Assembly (NCBI GenBank): GCA_020638595.1
Contig: JACKIG010000014.1
Coordinates: 62,001-126,000, forward strand
Source: Rhodospirillaceae bacterium
Lineage (GTDB): Bacteria > Pseudomonadota > Alphaproteobacteria > DSM-16000 > Inquilinaceae
Direction: 5' to 3'
Length of the DNA: 64,000 bases
The translations under genes were made by a program, and so were the position numbers. Positions 60,930-64,000 of this stretch are shown in pieces. The notes below the pieces were generated by a model. That model searched no databases, was not told the origin of the DNA, and saw only the letters and a program-made list of their open reading frames with translations. Every line of letters starts with the position of its first letter. Position 1 is the first letter of the stretch.

Positions 60930-62390
60930 CTACCGGTCCAGGCCGCCGAGGCAGAGATACTTGACCTCCACGAATTCCTCGATGCCGTAGCGCGAGCCTT
61001 CGCGGCCGATGCCGCTTTCCTTCACGCCGCCGAACGGCGCAATTTCCGTGGAGATGATGCCGGTGTTGATGCCCACCATGCCGTATTCCAGCCCTTCCGA
61101 CACCCGCCAGATGCGCCCGACATCGCGGGCGTAGAAGTACGACGCGAGGCCGAATTCCGTGTCGTTGGCCATGGCGATGGCCTGCTGTTCGCTGGAGAAG
61201 CGGAAGACCGGGGCCAGCGGCCCGAACGTCTCCTCCTTCGTCACCTTCATGGCGGTGGTCACGCCGCTCAACACCGTCGGCTGGAAGAAGGTGCCGCCCA
61301 GGGCGTGGCGGCCGCCGCCGACCGCGACCTTGGCCCCCTGGGCAACGGCGTCGGCGATGTGCTCCTCCACCTTTTCCACCGCGGCCATGTCGATCAGCGG
61401 GCCCTGCTGGGCACCGGCCTCGGTGCCGTCGGCGACCTTCAGGGCGGCGACGGCGTCCACCAGCTTGGCCACGAACGCGTCGTAGACGCCGTCCTGTACC
61501 AGCAGGCGGTTGGCGCATACGCAGGTCTGGCCGCTGTTGCGGTATTTCGAGGCGATGGCGCCGTCCACCGCGGCATCCAGGTCGGCGTCGTCGAAGACGA
61601 TGAAGGGAGCATTGCCGCCCAGCTCCATCGACATCTTCTTCACCGTCGCCGCGCATTGCGCCATCAGCTGCTTGCCGACTTCGGTGGAGCCGGTGAAGGT
61701 CAGCTTGCGCACGATGGGGTTGCCGGTCAGCTCCCCGCCGATGGCGCCGGACCCGCCGGTGACGACGCTGAAGATGCCGGCGGGGATGCCGGCGCGCTCC
61801 CCCAGCTCGGCCAGCGCCAGGGCCGACAGCGGTGTGGCCGTCGCCGGCTTGACCACCATCGGGCAGCCGGCGGCCAGCGCCGGGCCGGCCTTGCGGGTGA
61901 TCATGGCGGCGGGGAAGTTCCACGGCGTGATCGCCGCACAGACGCCCACCGGCTCTTTCACCACGATGATGCGGCGGTCGGGCAGGTGCGTCGGAATGGT
62001 GTCGCCGTAGACGCGCTTGCCCTCTTCGGCGAACCACTCGACGAAGCTGGCGGCATAGGCGATCTCGCCGCGGCTTTCGGTCAGGGTCTTGCCCTGCTCC
62101 GCGGTCATCAGCTGGGCCAGGTCTTCCTGGTTGGCCATGATCAGGTCGAACCAGGCCTTCAGGACCTTGCCCCGGTCCTTCGCCGTGCGGGCGCGCCAGT
62201 CGGGCCAGGCCCGGTCCGCCGCCGCAATGGCGCGGCGCGTCTCTTCCGCCCCCAGCTTCGGCACGGTGGCGATGGTTTCGCCGGTCGCCGGGTTGGTCAC
62301 GGCGATCGTCTCGCCGCCGTCGGCGTCGATCCACCGGCCGTCGACATAGCATTGCTGACGCAGCAGGGTGGGGTCGCTCAGGTGCAGCAT
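60930..62390 (-). CDS. gabD: NAD(P)-dependent succinate-semialdehyde dehydrogenase
   Basis: A 486-residue aldehyde dehydrogenase from the ATG at 62390 (MLHLSDPTLLRQQCYVDGRW). The open frame runs about 1.5 kb further upstream but is not coding there. Catalytic residues: Glu in MSMELGGNAPFIVFDDADLD and Cys in RNSGQTCVCANR. Cofactor site includes TPWNFPAAMITRKAGPALAAGCPMVVKPA and TFTGSTEVGKQLM. KYRNSGQTCVCANRLLVQ and the C-terminal GMVGINTGIISTEIAPFGGVKESGIGREGSRYGIEEFVEVKYLC are typical of GabD, which oxidises succinate semialdehyde to succinate in GABA breakdown. The GABA transaminase is not adjacent. Confidence 0.93.
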   Translation of the reverse strand: MLHLSDPTLLRQQCYVDGRWIDADGGETIAVTNPATGETIATVPKLGAEETRRAIAAADRAWPDWRARTAKDRGKVLKAWFDLIMANQEDLAQLMTAEQGKTLTESRGEIAYAASFVEWFAEEGKRVYGDTIPTHLPDRRIIVVKEPVGVCAAITPWNFPAAMITRKAGPALAAGCPMVVKPATATPLSALALAELGERAGIPAGIFSVVTGGSGAIGGELTGNPIVRKLTFTGSTEVGKQLMAQCAATVKKMSMELGGNAPFIVFDDADLDAAVDGAIASKYRNSGQTCVCANRLLVQDGVYDAFVAKLVDAVAALKVADGTEAGAQQGPLIDMAAVEKVEEHIADAVAQGAKVAVGGGRHALGGTFFQPTVLSGVTTAMKVTKEETFGPLAPVFRFSSEQQAIAMANDTEFGLASYFYARDVGRIWRVSEGLEYGMVGINTGIISTEIAPFGGVKESGIGREGSRYGIEEFVEVKYLCLGGLDR

Positions 62391-62651
62391 GGGTGGTGTC
62401 CTCGGAATGTCTTGCCGTGGGGTCCGCCGGTGGAGGCCTTGCGTCCGACGGCGCTGATTGCCGATGAGTATACCGCCTGAACCGCCGTCATCCCATCCGG
62501 CCCATGCCGGGCGTGCCCGGCGCGGGCCTTGTCCGACGCCCCTTCTCACGGCCCGGTGCACGGAATACGATCGATATCGATCGGTCTCTGGACAATTGAG
62601 GGTGGGGCCGGGACGCTGGCAGGGCAATCCTTGCATTGGGGGAATGGCGGG

Positions 62652-63878
62652 ATGCGCACGGTGATTTGCAGTGATCGCTGGAACCGGGTCGTCGGTGTCG
62701 CTGCCCTTGTCTTGGGCCTGGTCGTGGCAGGGTGCGCGCTTCCGCAGCGCGGTGCAGCCGTCCCGAGGGACGACACGTCCCGGGCTGCCGTCCCCGGCAT
62801 CCCGAATGCACGGTTCTCGCTGGGCGACGGGCTGACCGCGATGGCCGAGGAAGCGATCGCGGGGATCGAGCGCGAGCGCGCCGCCGTGGCCCGCGCCGGG
62901 GGCGATCCCGACCGTCTGCCGCCCGCCCATTTCCTTGCCGTCTCCGGCGGCGGGGAGGATGGCGCCTTCGGCGCCGGCTTGCTGGTCGGCTGGACGCAGA
63001 CGGGAACACGGCCGCAGTTCAAGCTGGTCACTGGCGTCAGCACGGGCGCGTTGACCGCCCCCTTCGCTTTCCTCGGGCCGGAGTACGACGACCGCCTGCG
63101 CGCCGTCTATACCGACATCACGGCCGCCGACATCTTCGAGGAGCGGGGCTTCACGGCGGCCCTGTTCGACGACGCGATGAGCGACACGTCGCCCTTGCGC
63201 CATACGGTCGAGCGCTACGCCGACGCGGAGATGCTGCGCCGCATCGCCGAAGAGTACGAGAAGGGCCGGTTCCTGTTGATCGGCACCACCGATCTCGATG
63301 CCCGCCGGCCGGTGGTCTGGAATATCGGCGCTATCGCGGCCAGCGGCAGCCCCGATGCGCTGGACCTGTTCCACACCATCCTGGTCGCATCCGCCGCCGT
63401 GCCGGGTGCCTTCCCGCCGGTGATGATCGACGTCGAGCTGGATGGGCAGCCGTATCAGGAGATGCATGTGGACGGCGGCGCCTCGGCCCAGGTGTTCGTC
63501 TATCCCCCCTCGCTCGATCTCAGCGAAGCCAGGGGGCGCGGCAACGCCCGTGACCGCGTCGCCTATGTCATCCGCAATGCCAGGCTGGACCCCGATTGGG
63601 CGGATACCGAGCGCCGGACCCTCAGCATCGTCGGTCGCGCCGTGTCGTCGCTGATCCAGAGCCAGGGGATCGGCGACCTCTACCGCATCTATCTGACGAC
63701 CCGGCGGGACGGTGTCGCGTTCAACCTTGCCTATATCGGTCCTGACTTCGACGTGCCCTTGGAGGAGCCGTTCGATCCCCGTTACATGCGGGCGTTGTTC
63801 GACTACGGCTACGCGCTGGGCCGCAACGGCTATCCGTGGCAGCATGCCCCGCCCGGGTTCCACGAGCTGACGGACTGA
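62652..63878 (+). CDS. Patatin-like phospholipase domain lipoprotein
   Basis: A 408-residue protein from the ATG at 62652 (MRTVICSDRWNRVVGV); the frame upstream is unlikely coding. The signal peptide ends in a lipobox (LVVAGC), so Cys at about residue 28 would be lipidated. The patatin fold is clear: oxyanion loop SGGGEDGAFGAG (98-109), nucleophile Ser in GVSTGAL (GxSxG) and the catalytic Asp in DGGAS (DGG). This Ser-Asp dyad splits acyl esters of lipids. The lipoprotein anchor points to a membrane-tethered lipase or thioesterase. GGGGGAATGGCGGG stands upstream. Function in vivo not assigned. Confidence 0.88.
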   Translation: MRTVICSDRWNRVVGVAALVLGLVVAGCALPQRGAAVPRDDTSRAAVPGIPNARFSLGDGLTAMAEEAIAGIERERAAVARAGGDPDRLPPAHFLAVSGGGEDGAFGAGLLVGWTQTGTRPQFKLVTGVSTGALTAPFAFLGPEYDDRLRAVYTDITAADIFEERGFTAALFDDAMSDTSPLRHTVERYADAEMLRRIAEEYEKGRFLLIGTTDLDARRPVVWNIGAIAASGSPDALDLFHTILVASAAVPGAFPPVMIDVELDGQPYQEMHVDGGASAQVFVYPPSLDLSEARGRGNARDRVAYVIRNARLDPDWADTERRTLSIVGRAVSSLIQSQGIGDLYRIYLTTRRDGVAFNLAYIGPDFDVPLEEPFDPRYMRALFDYGYALGRNGYPWQHAPPGFHELTD

Positions 63879-63883
63879 TCGCG

Positions 63884-63953
63884 GGCCGCTCTATTTCATA
63901 TCGTTGGAGCCCGATCCGATGACGTCGGTCCGACGTCATCGAATCAGGCTCTA
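63884..63953. repeat. Long member of the TAGAGCCTGA repeat family with a near-perfect palindrome
   Basis: The core GATGACGTCGG-T-CCGACGTCATC (63918-63940) is an 11-bp perfect inverted repeat with one central base; pairing continues with mismatches on both sides. On the minus strand the element starts CTAGAGCCTGATTCGATGACG and ends ATATGAAATAGAGCGG, the ends seen also at 40036-40074. It lies between the patatin stop and the 3' end of the next leftward gene. Confidence 0.75.
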
Positions 63954-64000
63954 GACGACATTGCGCTCGACCAGCGGGTCGTTGCGCAGGATCCGGTCAT
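63951..64000 (-). CDS. C-terminus of an unknown leftward gene (partial)
   Basis: The minus strand reads DRILRNDPLVERNVV then TAG at 63953-63951, entering from the right edge. The stop codon is also part of the TAGAGCCTGA repeat. The composition looks coding and GC-rich like its neighbours, but 15 residues do not identify a family. Confidence 0.35.
   Translation of the reverse strand, partial: DRILRNDPLVERNVV

Noticed and set aside
60930..63863. A 977-codon frame upstream of and including gabD
   Set aside because: The part beyond 62390 runs antisense through the patatin gene and lacks any domain; gabD starts at MLHLSDP at 62390.

Overview
The window is GC-rich chromosomal DNA with dense, mostly short-spaced genes on both strands. 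It reads as the genome of a free-living alphaproteobacterium, most likely of the Rhodospirillales type. Supporting signs are the divergent xseA/purD pair, a DUF2794 protein, a PAS_5 protein, the many alphaproteobacterial acyl-CoA dehydrogenases and opine-type oxidases, and palindromic intergenic repeats. I recognise no rRNA, tRNA, insertion sequence, prophage or CRISPR array.

Layout. 1-8.4 kb (minus): a catabolic operon with a peptide/opine-type ABC importer (SBP, two permeases, two ATPases, the second cut by the window edge) and a three-subunit FAD/[2Fe-2S] amino-acid or opine-type dehydrogenase, preceded by an IclR regulator. A 15-bp palindrome in front of the operon is a good operator candidate. 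8.6-12.6 kb: alpha/beta hydrolase, an SDR bracketed by two pairs of REP-like palindromes, a BKACE enzyme, an orphan DUF1902 gene and a Phd/ParE toxin-antitoxin pair. 12.6-15.4 kb (minus): an aromatic-ring monooxygenase operon (MBL-fold protein, FAD monooxygenase, DUF2783). 15.5-22.6 kb: a 33-residue-repeat protein, two hotdog thioesterases, MgtE, and a TRAP-type binding protein coupled to a histidine kinase. 22.6-29.4 kb: Lrp/alanine dehydrogenase, isovaleryl-CoA dehydrogenase, SDR, DmeF cation efflux, a second acyl-CoA dehydrogenase, YgiD. 29.5-36.7 kb: di-haem peroxidase, xseA, purD, a membrane protein, a PAS protein and threonine dehydratase. 36.8-45.4 kb: the methylcrotonyl-CoA carboxylase beta gene, several small or secreted proteins, then methylglutaconyl-CoA hydratase and methylcrotonyl-CoA carboxylase alpha. 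45.4-52.7 kb: PqiA-like protein, methyltransferase, a third acyl-CoA dehydrogenase, HAD dehalogenase, DUF2794, nuclease, nicotinate phosphoribosyltransferase, class II DAHP synthase. 53.0-55.0 kb: a bufferin-type RiPP operon (DUF2282 precursor, DUF692/MNIO enzyme, DUF2063 partner). 55-64 kb: lipase-like hydrolase, cytidylate-kinase-like protein, glutathione reductase, a two-gene ABC exporter, succinate-semialdehyde dehydrogenase and a patatin-like lipoprotein.

How the genes fit together. Leucine/isovalerate breakdown is the main metabolic theme: Ivd, MccB, methylglutaconyl-CoA hydratase and MccA cover isovaleryl-CoA to HMG-CoA, but are spread over about 20 kb with unrelated genes between. The other themes are amino-acid/opine uptake and oxidation, aromatic hydroxylation, and metal handling (MgtE, DmeF, the bufferin operon).

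The most interesting system is the bufferin operon, a copper-binding peptide pathway of a recently described type. It carries a perfect 13-bp inverted repeat inside the start of its modifying-enzyme gene. Several repeat families, an SBP/kinase pair with no transporter, and enzymes with displaced or altered active-site motifs are also reported. All calls come from reading the sequence; no database search was run.
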